Below, piece after piece: positions 1-9,444 of a stretch of 64,000 nucleotides of DNA. The first letter of the stretch is position 1. Every line of letters starts with the position of its first letter. Below the pieces are notes generated by a model. It saw only the letters and a program-made list of their open reading frames with translations, was not told the origin of the DNA and did no database searches. The stretch comes from Synergistaceae bacterium UBA6083 (GTDB taxonomy: Bacteria; Synergistota; Synergistia; Synergistales; 79-D21). Made by a program: the position numbers and the translations under genes. The stretch is from positions 58,596 to 122,595 of the forward strand of contig DIXJ01000002.1 of the NCBI GenBank assembly GCA_002436015.1. Reading direction: 5' to 3'.

Positions 1-1
1 A

Positions 2-823
2 AAAACCCGAGCACTGGTGGAATTGAAAATGTGGTCTAGCCTTTCGGGAGGGCAGCTCGCGAGACAAACCGCCCGGCTCCAGGGATTTAAAAACGCTGGA
101 GAAGACGTAAGGGGGCGCCATCTTCTCTTGGGAACCAGCTGGTTTGAATGGGAGCCCGATGTGTTGTTGGAAGAGTCCGATAACTTTTCTATGCGTCTCG
201 GCTACGAAGAATTGATCAGGGCTCTGGATTCCCTCCTCTCGTCCCCTGGTTTGGGGTGCGATATTGGAGAACTGGCGTCCCCATATCGTGACCTGTTGGT
301 GAAGCAGTTTAACGAAATCAAGAATGCTGCTGATGACCCTGACGAACAGAAGAAGAAAGGCGCGCGATATTACTATTCGCTTTTTTGGAAACTCAAGAAT
401 CAGTTGGAAAGAGAGGGCTTGGCAAGGGGAAAAATGTGGATTCATACCGCGACTAACGCGGGTGGTCCAGTCTACATCCTGACCGATCGAGAGTGGGTAG
501 CCTTCCAATACAAGGGCATGGACGTCAGCCTTTACTATGAGGTCGTCAATGACTGGCCCTGCATCAAGTTCACAGTCGAGGATCCCGAAAATCCTTCCTC
601 CAGCGAAACCGCTCCTCTTCGCGAAGCGATCAGGAGCGCAGCTCGAAAGATCATCAAGCCTGGGGACGGATTAATCAACATCGGCAGGTACGGCAAGTAC
701 ATGTCAGCTTGCCAAATTGGTGTCAATGTCGGTGACGTTCATACGCTGGGTGAAAGCGCTAAGGTTCTCCTGGAGTTGCATGACGCCCTACCCCTAATTG
801 CAAAAGAAGCCACGACATCATGA
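2..823 (+). CDS. PD-(D/E)XK-like nuclease protein, C-terminal part (5' end outside window)
   Basis: The reading frame is open to the window edge, so the gene starts upstream. The first in-window GTG (17) is probably internal. At the edge the frame reads ALVELKMWSSLSGGQLARQ, which resembles the E-x-K strand followed by a helix of PD-(D/E)XK nucleases (VELK, then a QL-containing helix). The rest (about 250 residues) has an alpha-helical YEELIRAL segment and an unassigned C-terminal domain. It is the first visible gene of a plus-strand run of nuclease/helicase genes. The preceding catalytic Asp would lie outside the window, so the nuclease assignment is an inference. Confidence 0.55.
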   Translation, partial: KTRALVELKMWSSLSGGQLARQTARLQGFKNAGEDVRGRHLLLGTSWFEWEPDVLLEESDNFSMRLGYEELIRALDSLLSSPGLGCDIGELASPYRDLLVKQFNEIKNAADDPDEQKKKGARYYYSLFWKLKNQLEREGLARGKMWIHTATNAGGPVYILTDREWVAFQYKGMDVSLYYEVVNDWPCIKFTVEDPENPSSSETAPLREAIRSAARKIIKPGDGLINIGRYGKYMSACQIGVNVGDVHTLGESAKVLLELHDALPLIAKEATTS

Positions 824-924
824 GGAAAAAATCAGGGAATCCCTGATGGCGCGAATTTTTAACACCGATAGAATTAAAAGGTGGATGAAGCATCTGGATC
901 CGCATGAAGAAGGGGGATTCCCAA

Positions 925-2484
925 ATGTTGCCTTCGAACCGGAGAAAAGATCTTCAGCGCTTCTATGGCCTTCTCGAAAGACTGCAGGCAAGTACCGGTT
1001 TTCGCCGGCTTGAAACAGCCCATGCGCATGACGGCTGGCCTGAAAAAGGGGTTTATTTCTTCTTCGAGGAAGGGGAAACCCGCGAAGACGGCAAGAGCTT
1101 CCGGGTCGTGAGGGTGGGAACCCACGCGATCAACGGAAACGCACATACAACCCTTTGGAACAGGCTTTCCCAGCACCAGGGCACGATCGGGGGCGCAAAT
1201 CCCGGGGGAGGAAACCACAGGGGTTCCGTTTTCCGGGACCATGTCGGGCGCGCCCTGATCGTCCGCGGGGATATCGTCAACGAGACCTGGGTGCACGCTC
1301 ATGTCACCCCTGAAGAGCGCGAGGAGGAGCGGCCGGCCGAGTGCCGGGTCAGCCGGCATATTCGCCCCATGCCCTTCCTCTGGCTTTCGGTTCCGGGTGC
1401 CCCGGGCCCAGACTGTCCAAGGTCCTACATCGAAAGGAATTCGATCGCCCTGCTGAGCAACATGGGTGAAGAGGAAAAACTGGATCCCCCGTCCGAAAAG
1501 TGGCTCGGGAACCATTCCCCCCATCCGGCGCTTCTGGGTTCGGGCCTCTGGAACGTCAACCATGTCGATGAGGATTACGACCCGTCATTCCTCGAAACCT
1601 TCGAACGTCTGGTCGGGGAATTCACCGGTTCGGAAAGACCTTCTCCTTCCGAAGCTCGAGCTCCGAGGGTTTTTACGGTAAGCCGCCAGGCTCCGGTTTC
1701 GGTTGTGAGAAAGATCCCCTCCACGGAGGAGACCCCGGGAAAATCCATGTCGGCTGATCCTCGGACGCTCATCCTCATCCCCTGCTGTGCCCGCAAGCTT
1801 CCCGGAGGCAACAGGATTGCGGGAGCCTTCCCTGATTTCTTCGCAAACCTTTCCCCGCAGGTTCGGCAGCACGTTCTCGCCGCGAGATCCGGCATCCTTG
1901 GCGCCATGCAGGCGCAATTGGGCGAAAAAGGAATCGAGAAAGGCCCCGATTTTGGCGGAAACTCGATGGCGGGCAAATACCGCCCGGCATGGGAGCGATA
2001 CTCAGGGAACCTCTACTCTGCCTTGGGGGACCGAAAACTTCTATCAACGGCTATTAAAAGAGCGGACGGGCCGGGTGTCTTGATCCTTTCAGCCCTCTAC
2101 GGCCCCCTCGAGCCAGACTCTCCCATCCAGGACTATGACCTCCGCATGGACCAGCCCCTCTCTGCGCCTGGCCGGCCAAGCCTGTCGGTCAAGCCGGAAA
2201 AGGCATGGAAGACTGCCCTACCCGGTTTCCTAAAGGAATGGATGCGTCGGAGCGGTAAGAACCGTGTCCTCCTGCTGCTGGCGAGCCATTACCTCAAGGC
2301 TGTGGGGCCAGCCGTCGAAAAGGGGTTTTCTGAGGGGTGGATAAGCGAGGCGTTCTCGTGCTCCGTCATCAACGGGAACAGCTATTCGACCCCGCATACC
2401 CACGGCCTGGTCCTGAAGGACCTCTTAACGACCGGTAAAACGGAGCAAACGGGGGTCGAGTGGGTACGGATGACTACGCGATAA
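925..2484 (+). CDS. GIY-YIG-like nuclease domain fused to a YaaA/DUF6884-like domain
   Basis: The N-terminal part (residue numbers counted from the upstream ATG at 904) shows a GIY-YIG-like layout: GVY at 49-51, RVG at 70-72, then LWNRLSQHQG with R87 and H91, and a conserved Arg-rich helix (FRDHVGRAL). From about residue 288 a second domain begins with LILIPCCARKLPGG and continues with SALYGPLEPDSPIQDYDLRM, the pattern of YaaA/DUF6884 proteins. ATG 925 is preferred over ATG 904 because GGGGAT lies just upstream. The gene sits about 100 bp after the previous one and overlaps the next by 25 bp, so it is probably co-transcribed. A GIY-YIG + YaaA fusion could cut or modify nucleic acid. Substrate unknown. 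Confidence 0.65.
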   Translation: MLPSNRRKDLQRFYGLLERLQASTGFRRLETAHAHDGWPEKGVYFFFEEGETREDGKSFRVVRVGTHAINGNAHTTLWNRLSQHQGTIGGANPGGGNHRGSVFRDHVGRALIVRGDIVNETWVHAHVTPEEREEERPAECRVSRHIRPMPFLWLSVPGAPGPDCPRSYIERNSIALLSNMGEEEKLDPPSEKWLGNHSPHPALLGSGLWNVNHVDEDYDPSFLETFERLVGEFTGSERPSPSEARAPRVFTVSRQAPVSVVRKIPSTEETPGKSMSADPRTLILIPCCARKLPGGNRIAGAFPDFFANLSPQVRQHVLAARSGILGAMQAQLGEKGIEKGPDFGGNSMAGKYRPAWERYSGNLYSALGDRKLLSTAIKRADGPGVLILSALYGPLEPDSPIQDYDLRMDQPLSAPGRPSLSVKPEKAWKTALPGFLKEWMRRSGKNRVLLLLASHYLKAVGPAVEKGFSEGWISEAFSCSVINGNSYSTPHTHGLVLKDLLTTGKTEQTGVEWVRMTTR

Positions 2485-2969
2485 GAATCAGGCTTTTATT
2501 CGATGCAGGAAGGAGTTGTCGAGAGGTGGGAAATAGGAACAAGGAATTGTTCGATAAAAAGCTGGGGGGAATTGACTCCGAAGAGGAGAGAAACACGATC
2601 AAAGACATCAGGGAAATGCTCACCACTCTCGTGAAAAAAAGAGGGGGGGAAATTGTTTACGGGGATGGTCCAAAAAAAACCGCCTTCTTTTCCAAGTGGA
2701 CCTCGTATGGGAATCGAACAAGCGTAACGATCGCGTATGAAAAGTCGAAAAACGAGTTCGACCTCTGGTTTCTTTACGAAGACCTTGATGAGAAAAGGCC
2801 AACGCTGAAGGAAAAACTGGTGAAATGCCTGGTTAACCACTTTCCCTACCTACTAGGAGACAAAGTAATAAAAAGAAAGTCGGCTGAGGAGACGAACAAT
2901 CCCTGTCTTCCGATTTCCAAGTGCACCGGAAAGGTCCATTTGCTGGAGGAATGCCTGAAACTGCTCTGA
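2460..2969 (+). CDS. Uncharacterised 169-residue operon protein
   Basis: I do not recognise this family. It starts at GTG 2460 inside the 3' end of the upstream gene, which argues for translational coupling. The middle (residues ~45-120) alternates a basic helix with three predicted beta strands (GNRTSVTIAYEKSKNEFDLWF), the sort of small alpha/beta fold seen in nucleic-acid-associated accessory proteins. There is no signal peptide or membrane segment. It lies 40 bp before the helicase-nuclease gene and probably works with it. Confidence 0.55.
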   Translation: MGTDDYAIRIRLLFDAGRSCREVGNRNKELFDKKLGGIDSEEERNTIKDIREMLTTLVKKRGGEIVYGDGPKKTAFFSKWTSYGNRTSVTIAYEKSKNEFDLWFLYEDLDEKRPTLKEKLVKCLVNHFPYLLGDKVIKRKSAEETNNPCLPISKCTGKVHLLEECLKLL

Positions 2970-3009
2970 TGAATAAAGGCTTACGGTTTTGTTGTTGAGC
3001 AATTGAGGC

Positions 3010-6000
3010 ATGCTCCATATCGCACGTGCCCGGTTTTGTACCGACAATAGGGGGATTGCCTTGAGAGAAACGGATAGAGGCCTGGCCTTTTCACCAAGCG
3101 ACCTTTGCACGTTTTCGAAAAGTCCCTTCGCTTCCTGGATGGACCGTTGGTACCTGTCCGTCGCGGGATGGCAGCCTGCGCCCTTTTCGTTCGGCGCGAA
3201 CGTTTTCCCGGATTGCGCCCCCGACGAAGAGGAACCCGAAATGGATATCCTGGCGAACAAGGGGATCGAGCACGAGAAACGGTTCCTCGAAAAGCTTCGG
3301 GGAGAAGGAAAAACGATCGTCGAGCTGGACAGCCGGGACCCGGCCCTCACCCGAGAGGCCCTGGCAAGCGGGGCAGACGTGATTTACCAGGCCTGGCTCG
3401 AGAGCGCCGATGGAATCTTTGGGGGCTACGCGGACTTCCTGGTGCGGACCGGCAGCTCCCCGGACGGTGCCCCGCTTTACGAGGCTTGGGACACGAAGCT
3501 CGCCCGCTCCACGAAACCGACCTTCATCCTCCAGCTCTGCCTGTATTCCGAGATGCTGGCCGACATGCAGGGGGTTCTCCCCGACCGCATTGGGGTTGTT
3601 CTCGGTACCGGGGAACTGAAAACCTACCCGCTCAATCGCTTCCTCCACCTTCACCGCGTCATCAAGCGGCGTTTCCTGGATTTCCAGGCGTCCTTCGATC
3701 CCGAAAACCCGCCCCATCCGGCCGATTCCCGGGAGCACGGCCACTGGTCGAACCTGGCCGGGCGAATCCTCGAGAGCCTCGATCACCTTTGCCGGGTTGC
3801 CAACATCACCCGCGGCCAGGTCAGGAAGCTGGAGGCCGCCGGCACCACCCGCCTGCGGGAACTAGCCGAAAGCCAAATCAAGCGTGTTCCGGGCATCGCT
3901 CCCCAGGTCCTGTCGCGGCTGAAGCTCCAGGCTTCCCTGCAGATCCTCTCCGAGGGCCGGGATGTTCCGGAATACCGGGTCGCCCCCCTGGACCCGGACG
4001 CTCCCCGGCGAGGCCTGGCGGGGCTTCCCCCCGCTTCCCCGATGGACGTGTTTTTCGACCTGGAGGGCTACCCCTTCGCGGAAGGGGGCCTCGAGTACCT
4101 CTGGGGCACCGTGACGGAAGAGGAGGGCACGCCGGTTTTCCGGGACTGGTGGGCTCATGATGCCGTACAGGAAAAGGCCGCCTTCGAGGGGTTCATGGAC
4201 TGGGCCATGGAGCGCTTCCGCACGGATCCCTCCATGCACGTCTACCACTACGCCCCCTACGAGACCGCCGTCGTCAGGCGGCTTTCCGGCAAGTATGCCA
4301 CCCGGGAGGACGAAGTCGACGAATTGCTCCGCAGCCAGGTCTTCGTGGATCTTTACCCGATCGTTCGGCAGGGCCTGGTGGTCGGAACGCGCGGCTACTC
4401 CCTGAAGGACGTCGAGCACCTCTACCGGGGCCGTCGCGCCGGGGAGGTCGTGAACGCCGGGGCCTCAGTGGTGGCCTACCATGACTGGTTGGCGAGCGGC
4501 GAACCGCCCGAGTGGCAAGACTCCCCTCTGCTCCGGCAGATCCGGGACTACAACGAGGAGGACTGCGTGTCCACCTGGGAACTGGCGGTCTGGCTGAGGC
4601 AGCGCCAGGCGGAGGCGGGGATCGCCTGGGCGGGCCCGGAATCGGACGAAGAAGAGGAAAAGCCCGAAAAACTTTCGGCGGACCCCGATGGCACCTTCGA
4701 ATTGAGGAAGGCCCGCAGGAGGGAACTGCCGGAAAAACTCGACCGGCGCTGCGGCGGAAGCCCCGAGAAGGAAAAGGCCCGGCTGCTCGGCGGGCTTGCC
4801 GGCTACCACTGGCGGGAGGCTAAGCCCGTTTTCTGGAAGAAGTATGACCGAGCGGAAAAGGCGCACGAGGAACTGGTCGAAGATCCGGATTGTCTCGGGG
4901 CGCTCCGGATCGCCGGAAGCCCCAGGCCCGACAAGCGTTCGCTGATTTACACCTACACTTTCGATCCCGACCAGGACACGAAGGTCCAGGAAGGGGATCG
5001 CTGCATCGTCTCCTCGGACCTCTCCCTTAAACCGGCCCTGTACCTCCTGGACCGGGAGAACGGCCGGGCCGAACTGAGAATCGGGAACAAAAACGGCGAA
5101 CTTCCTCCTCTCCTGAGCCTGCTGCCGAACGAATATGTGCCTGCCGACGTCATCGAGGACACGCTCCACGAAATCGCCGAAGGCTGGGTGGAAGGATTGG
5201 CACCCTCGGGGGCCGTCGGGGACCTGCTGTCGGCGGCCGCCCCGCGCATGAAGGACGGATTCGGTCCCTTCTGCCATCGGCCCGAAAGGGGCCTTCCCGG
5301 CATCATCGAGGCGGCCTCGAACCTGGACGATTCGGTCCTGGCCATCCAGGGGCCTCCGGGATCCGGCAAGACCTACACCGCCAGCCGGATCATCGCCGAG
5401 CTTGCCGCCCGGGGGAGGACCGTCGGCGTCACGGCCACCAGCCACAAGGCGATCCTGAACCTGCTAAGGGCCGTCACGGAGGCCCTGGAGGAGCAAAAAC
5501 TCACCGTTCCCGTCTACAAGGCGGGAGGGGATACGGACGACCCCGTTTTCGCCGAAGGGAAGGTGCTACCCTGCGCCAACACCGACTTGGCAGGCCTCAT
5601 CGGGGACGATCCGGTCATCCTGGGGGCCACGGCCTGGGGGTTCTGCCGCCCGGAAATGCGGGGACAGGTCGACACCCTCTTCATCGACGAGGCGGGGCAG
5701 TTCTCCCTGGCCAATGCCGTCGCGGTGGCCACCAGCGCACGGAACGTGATCCTGCTGGGCGACCAGATGCAGCTGTCTCAGCCGGTCCAGGGCACCCATC
5801 CCGGGAATTGCGGATTGTCGTGCCTCGAGCACCTGCTGGGCGAACATGCCACTGTCTCCGCCGACCGGGGCATCTTCCTCGAGACGACAAGGCGATTGCA
5901 CCCGGCGGTCTGCGGCTTTGTCTCCGAGGCCTTCTACGAGGGCAAGCTGCAGTCCCTTGCGGGGCTGGAAAACCAGGGGATTGCCCCCGGATCGGACCCC

Positions 6001-6513
6001 CGACCCGACTGGCTCACAAAAGAAGCCGGCATCCTGTTCATCCCCGTGTCCCACGAGGGGAACAGCCAGGCGAGCGACGAGGAGGTCGAGGTGATCGCCC
6101 GGATCGCCGCGGACCTGGCCCGCTGTACCTTCACCGATGCCGAAGGGAAAACCCGTCCCCTTGCGATGGAAGACCTGCTCTTCGTGGCCCCCTACAACAT
6201 GCAGGTGCGGAAGCTCAAAAGCAGGCTGGGGGCCCAGGCCCGCGTGGGCAGCGTCGACCGCTTCCAGGGGCAGGAGGCTCCCGTGGTGATCCTGTCCATG
6301 TGTTCTTCGTCGCGTGAGGACTCGCCCCGGGGGATGGAGTTCCTCTGCGACCCGAACCGGCTGAACGTCGCAATTTCCCGGGCGCAGGCCCTGGCCGTCG
6401 TTGTGGGATCTCCCGATCTCCTTTCCGGGGAGTTCGGGAACCTGAGGGAGATGGAACTGGGCAACCTCTACGCGTGGATCATGAAGGCGGGAAGCGAGGG
6501 ATTGAATCCATGA
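3010..6513 (+). CDS. TM0106-type RecB-like nuclease / DEDD exonuclease / UPF1-like SF1 helicase fusion
   Basis: Three enzyme modules are visible in 1167 residues. First, a RecB-family nuclease: H88-E89, D142 (GYADFL), DTK at 161-163 and Q175-x3-Y179. Second, after a helix-hairpin-helix-like stretch, an RNase H-fold DEDD exonuclease: FFDLEG (D350, E352), D447, YNEEDC (D518). Third, a UPF1/Dna2-like SF1 helicase: Walker A GPPGSGKT (~782), FIDEAGQ (~892), GDQMQLSQP, VDRFQGQEA and NVAISRA. Start codon: ATG 3010, or more likely TTG 3061, which has AGGGGG seven bases upstream. The family (TM0106-like nuclease joined to AAA_11/AAA_12 helicase) is known but poorly characterised. An end-resection or invader-DNA degradation role is inferred. 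The ATGA overlap with the next gene supports one operon. Confidence 0.85.
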   Translation: MLHIARARFCTDNRGIALRETDRGLAFSPSDLCTFSKSPFASWMDRWYLSVAGWQPAPFSFGANVFPDCAPDEEEPEMDILANKGIEHEKRFLEKLRGEGKTIVELDSRDPALTREALASGADVIYQAWLESADGIFGGYADFLVRTGSSPDGAPLYEAWDTKLARSTKPTFILQLCLYSEMLADMQGVLPDRIGVVLGTGELKTYPLNRFLHLHRVIKRRFLDFQASFDPENPPHPADSREHGHWSNLAGRILESLDHLCRVANITRGQVRKLEAAGTTRLRELAESQIKRVPGIAPQVLSRLKLQASLQILSEGRDVPEYRVAPLDPDAPRRGLAGLPPASPMDVFFDLEGYPFAEGGLEYLWGTVTEEEGTPVFRDWWAHDAVQEKAAFEGFMDWAMERFRTDPSMHVYHYAPYETAVVRRLSGKYATREDEVDELLRSQVFVDLYPIVRQGLVVGTRGYSLKDVEHLYRGRRAGEVVNAGASVVAYHDWLASGEPPEWQDSPLLRQIRDYNEEDCVSTWELAVWLRQRQAEAGIAWAGPESDEEEEKPEKLSADPDGTFELRKARRRELPEKLDRRCGGSPEKEKARLLGGLAGYHWREAKPVFWKKYDRAEKAHEELVEDPDCLGALRIAGSPRPDKRSLIYTYTFDPDQDTKVQEGDRCIVSSDLSLKPALYLLDRENGRAELRIGNKNGELPPLLSLLPNEYVPADVIEDTLHEIAEGWVEGLAPSGAVGDLLSAAAPRMKDGFGPFCHRPERGLPGIIEAASNLDDSVLAIQGPPGSGKTYTASRIIAELAARGRTVGVTATSHKAILNLLRAVTEALEEQKLTVPVYKAGGDTDDPVFAEGKVLPCANTDLAGLIGDDPVILGATAWGFCRPEMRGQVDTLFIDEAGQFSLANAVAVATSARNVILLGDQMQLSQPVQGTHPGNCGLSCLEHLLGEHATVSADRGIFLETTRRLHPAVCGFVSEAFYEGKLQSLAGLENQGIAPGSDPRPDWLTKEAGILFIPVSHEGNSQASDEEVEVIARIAADLARCTFTDAEGKTRPLAMEDLLFVAPYNMQVRKLKSRLGAQARVGSVDRFQGQEAPVVILSMCSSSREDSPRGMEFLCDPNRLNVAISRAQALAVVVGSPDLLSGEFGNLREMELGNLYAWIMKAGSEGLNP

Positions 6514-8213
6514 CGGAAAACGAAACGGCTCGACCGCAATATCTCTGTCCGGGCAGGGCACGGCTCACCTCGACTTACCGGTTCAGGGGGCAGGTTGGAC
6601 ACCTTCTCGATGACCCGGGGCAGGTCTACGGACGAACCATCGAAAAGGTCCTGGAATGGCTGTCGGAGAAGGAACCCCACCTGCTCCCCGTGCCGGACTG
6701 GCACCTGTCAAGCTTCAGGAAAGAGGAGCAGGGGCAGGTCCTCGAGGTTGTTTCGCTGCCTCACCGGTCCATCTGGTCCGCCCGCCTGACCCATCCCGAC
6801 GTGGGGCTGGGCGAACAATACAAGCCGGTTGCCGGGCGCTCCTGGACGACGGACGTCTCGGTGGTGGCCGAAGGAGGGCGGGTTAACTTCGGGATCGAGG
6901 TGTTTGCCTCGACGCTGAACCCTGAGGCCCCCCAGCCGGCCTTCATCCGCCCCGGCGTGATCAGGTCGCTCGCTGAGTCGGCGGGACTGTCCCAGGTGCG
7001 CCCCCTGGATGGGAAGCCCTGGAAGGTCGAGTCGCCCGAAGACCTCGATGCCCTCGAAATCCTTTTGTCCGACCGGGACCGGGATCTCGCCGTCGTCGTG
7101 GTGAGCCAGCCCGACCCGAGGCGATGGGCTGGGCCGGGAGAGGCCCCCGAAAGCCTTCTGGATTGCGAGGCGCTGGCCCGGAAAACCCTCGGCTACGCCC
7201 ACGTGGCGAAACTGCCTTTCAGTCTTTCCTTCGAGTGGACGAAGAGGGTCGGGAAATCCTGGTCGGTGTTTGACGGGGCCGTGCGAACCTACATGCCCGG
7301 ACTGGATTTCGAGCACGATCCTCTCAGCGCCCATCCGCTGGCCTTCAAAGACCGCATCCTGGTCTTTTCCGGAGAAAACGCGGAGGGGCCGGAGGCCTTC
7401 CGCGGCTTCCTGGTGAAGAAACTGTGGGTGACCATGCCGCGGGTGCCGTTTCCCTGGCAGCCCCTCGTGTTCGTCCCGGACGCACGGGTCATCGAGTCCG
7501 AGGAACGGGCCAGGGAAACCCTGGGCGGGGAAGCTTGCGCTGATTGCCAAAAGCAGTATGAACGGCAGGCCGAAGCCCTGAAGGACAAGATCCGCTCCGC
7601 GGAGGAAGAGGCAAACAAGTGGCTCCAGGTGGCCGACGACTACCTGAAGGACCTGGATTACCACCGGCAGCAGACTCACGTCCTGCAGGGGGCCGTCGAA
7701 GCCCTTCGTGCGCAGCTGGAGGAAAAGACGGGCCAATCGCTCGACGCGGAGATTCCCATCCCGGACAACTACGAGGTCATGCCCGACTGGGTGGACGAGC
7801 ACCTCGCCGGTCGGCTGGTTTTCCTTCCCCGGGCCGCCAGGGCTGTGAAGGACGCGGTTTACCAGGACCCCCCCCTCGTCTACAAGGGACTCCTTCTGCT
7901 TGCCAACGAGTACCGGAACATGCGGCTGGTGGTGGAAGAGGGCGGAAAGGAAAAGTTCGAGGCCCGTTGCGAAGAGTTGGGCCTGCGGTTCGGGGGATCC
8001 ATGACCGAGGTCGCGGTCGGGGAGTACGAGGACGAATATTTTGTTCCGTACCCGGTCGGTTCCGGCCTCAAGCGCAAGCTGGAATTCCACCTGAGAAGGG
8101 GAAATTCCAGGGACGAACGTCAGTGCCTGGGTATCTACTTCTTCTGGGACGAGCAGGCGAGGCTGGTCGTCGTGGGATCCCTGCCGGCGCACCTTCGGAC
8201 CAGGGCGACATAG
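6510..8213 (+). CDS. Uncharacterised coiled-coil protein with RelE-like C-terminus, partner of helicase-nuclease
   Basis: ATG 6510 overlaps the helicase stop (ATGA) and has GAGG eight bases upstream. It is preferred over an upstream ATG at 6474 that lies inside the helicase gene. The 567-residue product has an N-terminal alpha/beta part with VVVVSQP and a GYAHV segment, a central coiled coil (about 350-430) preceded by CADC, and a C-terminal module ending in LGIYFFWDEQARLVVVGSLP. That last segment resembles RelE/ParE-type beta-sheet ends. I cannot name the family. Its coupling to the nuclease-helicase suggests a sensor or effector subunit. Confidence 0.6.
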   Translation: MTENETARPQYLCPGRARLTSTYRFRGQVGHLLDDPGQVYGRTIEKVLEWLSEKEPHLLPVPDWHLSSFRKEEQGQVLEVVSLPHRSIWSARLTHPDVGLGEQYKPVAGRSWTTDVSVVAEGGRVNFGIEVFASTLNPEAPQPAFIRPGVIRSLAESAGLSQVRPLDGKPWKVESPEDLDALEILLSDRDRDLAVVVVSQPDPRRWAGPGEAPESLLDCEALARKTLGYAHVAKLPFSLSFEWTKRVGKSWSVFDGAVRTYMPGLDFEHDPLSAHPLAFKDRILVFSGENAEGPEAFRGFLVKKLWVTMPRVPFPWQPLVFVPDARVIESEERARETLGGEACADCQKQYERQAEALKDKIRSAEEEANKWLQVADDYLKDLDYHRQQTHVLQGAVEALRAQLEEKTGQSLDAEIPIPDNYEVMPDWVDEHLAGRLVFLPRAARAVKDAVYQDPPLVYKGLLLLANEYRNMRLVVEEGGKEKFEARCEELGLRFGGSMTEVAVGEYEDEYFVPYPVGSGLKRKLEFHLRRGNSRDERQCLGIYFFWDEQARLVVVGSLPAHLRTRAT

Positions 8214-8263
8214 GGGAAAGGGGAATTTGCGGCCTAAGTCTTATTACAAAAATATGGCTCGGG

Positions 8264-8536
8264 TCATTTCCTGCGGCGGACGATCTTGTAAACCTCTTTT
8301 CGATCGGCGACGCACACCACGATCGCGTGATCTTCCGACCACTCGATCAGCAGGATCAGACGCCAGTTGTCGAGGGAAATCCTCCAGAGTTTTTCGTAAC
8401 CTTCCAGCTTGCGAAGATGTAAGGATTGGGGGTTTTCGCAGAAATCGTCAAGTGCTTTTATGATCGCTGCCTTTGCGTTCTTGTCCTGGATTTTCTTGAT
8501 ATCCCGCTTGGCGGCGTCTGAGAGTTCGAGATTCAT
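8264..8536 (-). CDS. RelE/ParE-family toxin
   Basis: The 90-residue basic protein has the RelE-fold order: helices (AAKRDIKKIQDKNAKAAIIK), LEGYEKLWRISLDNWRLI and a C-terminal VVCVADRKEVYKIVRR strand-helix. The ATG at 8536 overlaps the antitoxin stop (TGATG), typical of toxin-antitoxin operons with the antitoxin first. The family cleaves ribosome-bound mRNA or inhibits gyrase; here the target is unknown. It is convergent with the putative defence operon, ending 50 bp from it. Confidence 0.85.
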   Translation of the reverse strand: MNLELSDAAKRDIKKIQDKNAKAAIIKALDDFCENPQSLHLRKLEGYEKLWRISLDNWRLILLIEWSEDHAIVVCVADRKEVYKIVRRRK

Positions 8537-8811
8537 CACTCCAGTTCTTCCTTGGCCTTTTCCCAACTGGTGATTCTGCCTGCCTTGATGTCTGCGAGAC
8601 CTTCACGGATCTTCCGACGCTCGGCCATGGAGAGCCTGGGCTTGTCCAGGGGGTTGATGGCCTTGGCGCAAATGAAGCGCCCTTCTTTGGCTTTGCAGAA
8701 GATGACGTCACCGGGAGCGATGCCCAGTTTCTTGCGAAGAACCGAGGAAAGAGTCAATCGACCCTTGTCGTCGACATGCATGACAGAACGGGTGGCTTTT
8801 GCCGCAGGCAT
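8536..8811 (-). CDS. AbrB/SpoVT-family antitoxin
   Basis: The 91-residue protein contains a swapped-hairpin AbrB DNA-binding motif (HVDDKGRLTLSSVLRKKLGI, then PGDVIFCKAKEG). Its acidic, helical C-terminus (SWEKAKEELE) would bind the toxin. The ATG at 8811 is chosen over an upstream in-frame ATG because GGAG lies eight to nine bases upstream. It is the first gene of the toxin-antitoxin pair and is expected to repress its own promoter in 8812-8931. Confidence 0.85.
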   Translation of the reverse strand: MPAAKATRSVMHVDDKGRLTLSSVLRKKLGIAPGDVIFCKAKEGRFICAKAINPLDKPRLSMAERRKIREGLADIKAGRITSWEKAKEELE

Positions 8812-8931
8812 GAAATTCACCTCCAAAAAGTGGGTGGAACCCACATTTCTGCTAGCATACGCTTTTCGTGTCTGGAAGTCCAATAAGGTGAGGGAAAAGA
8901 CCCGAATTGCCGGAGCACGGCCAGGCTTCCC

Positions 8932-9315
8932 TCAGTACGCTCCCTTGCCGGGGATGACGTGACGGATCCCCCCCTTGGGGTTGGGCACGTCGCCTTCCCT
9001 CCGGGGGATCAGGTGGATGTGGCAATGGAAGATGCTCTGGCCCGCAACGAGTCCCGAGTTCGCCCCGACGTTGAAGCCCTTTACGGATGCGTCCCTGGCG
9101 AGGATATCCTCTTTCACGATCCGCAAGAGTTCGTTGCAGGCGAGCAGTTCTTCTTCCGTGAGTTCGAAATAGTCGCTTACATGCCGCCTGGGGATGACAA
9201 GGGAGTGCAATTCCGTCACGGGGAACCCGTCCCGGATGGCAAAGGCAAGGTCATTTTCGGCGATGAGCCGTTCTTCGCCGATGTTGCAGAAACGGCACCC
9301 GTTTTCGCGTTTCAT
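8932..9315 (-). CDS. HIT-family nucleotide hydrolase/transferase
   Basis: The 127-residue protein carries the histidine-triad motif FHCHIHLIP near residue 100 and an N-terminal CRFC pair that may bind zinc. HIT proteins hydrolyse nucleoside phosphoramidates or diadenosine polyphosphates in the cytoplasm. Length matches single-domain HIT proteins. It stands alone on the minus strand between the toxin-antitoxin pair and the radical SAM gene. Confidence 0.92.
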   Translation of the reverse strand: MKRENGCRFCNIGEERLIAENDLAFAIRDGFPVTELHSLVIPRRHVSDYFELTEEELLACNELLRIVKEDILARDASVKGFNVGANSGLVAGQSIFHCHIHLIPRREGDVPNPKGGIRHVIPGKGAY

Positions 9316-9444
9316 CGTTTTCCCTCCCAGGTTCTACCCGACACTCGTTCCTGCCCCATTATAGGTGCCGGGAAGGAGTGAAGAAGGCCCCTCCCATGGC
9401 TGCTGGCTATTCCTTAAACCCAAACGTGCCAAAGAGATCGCGCG

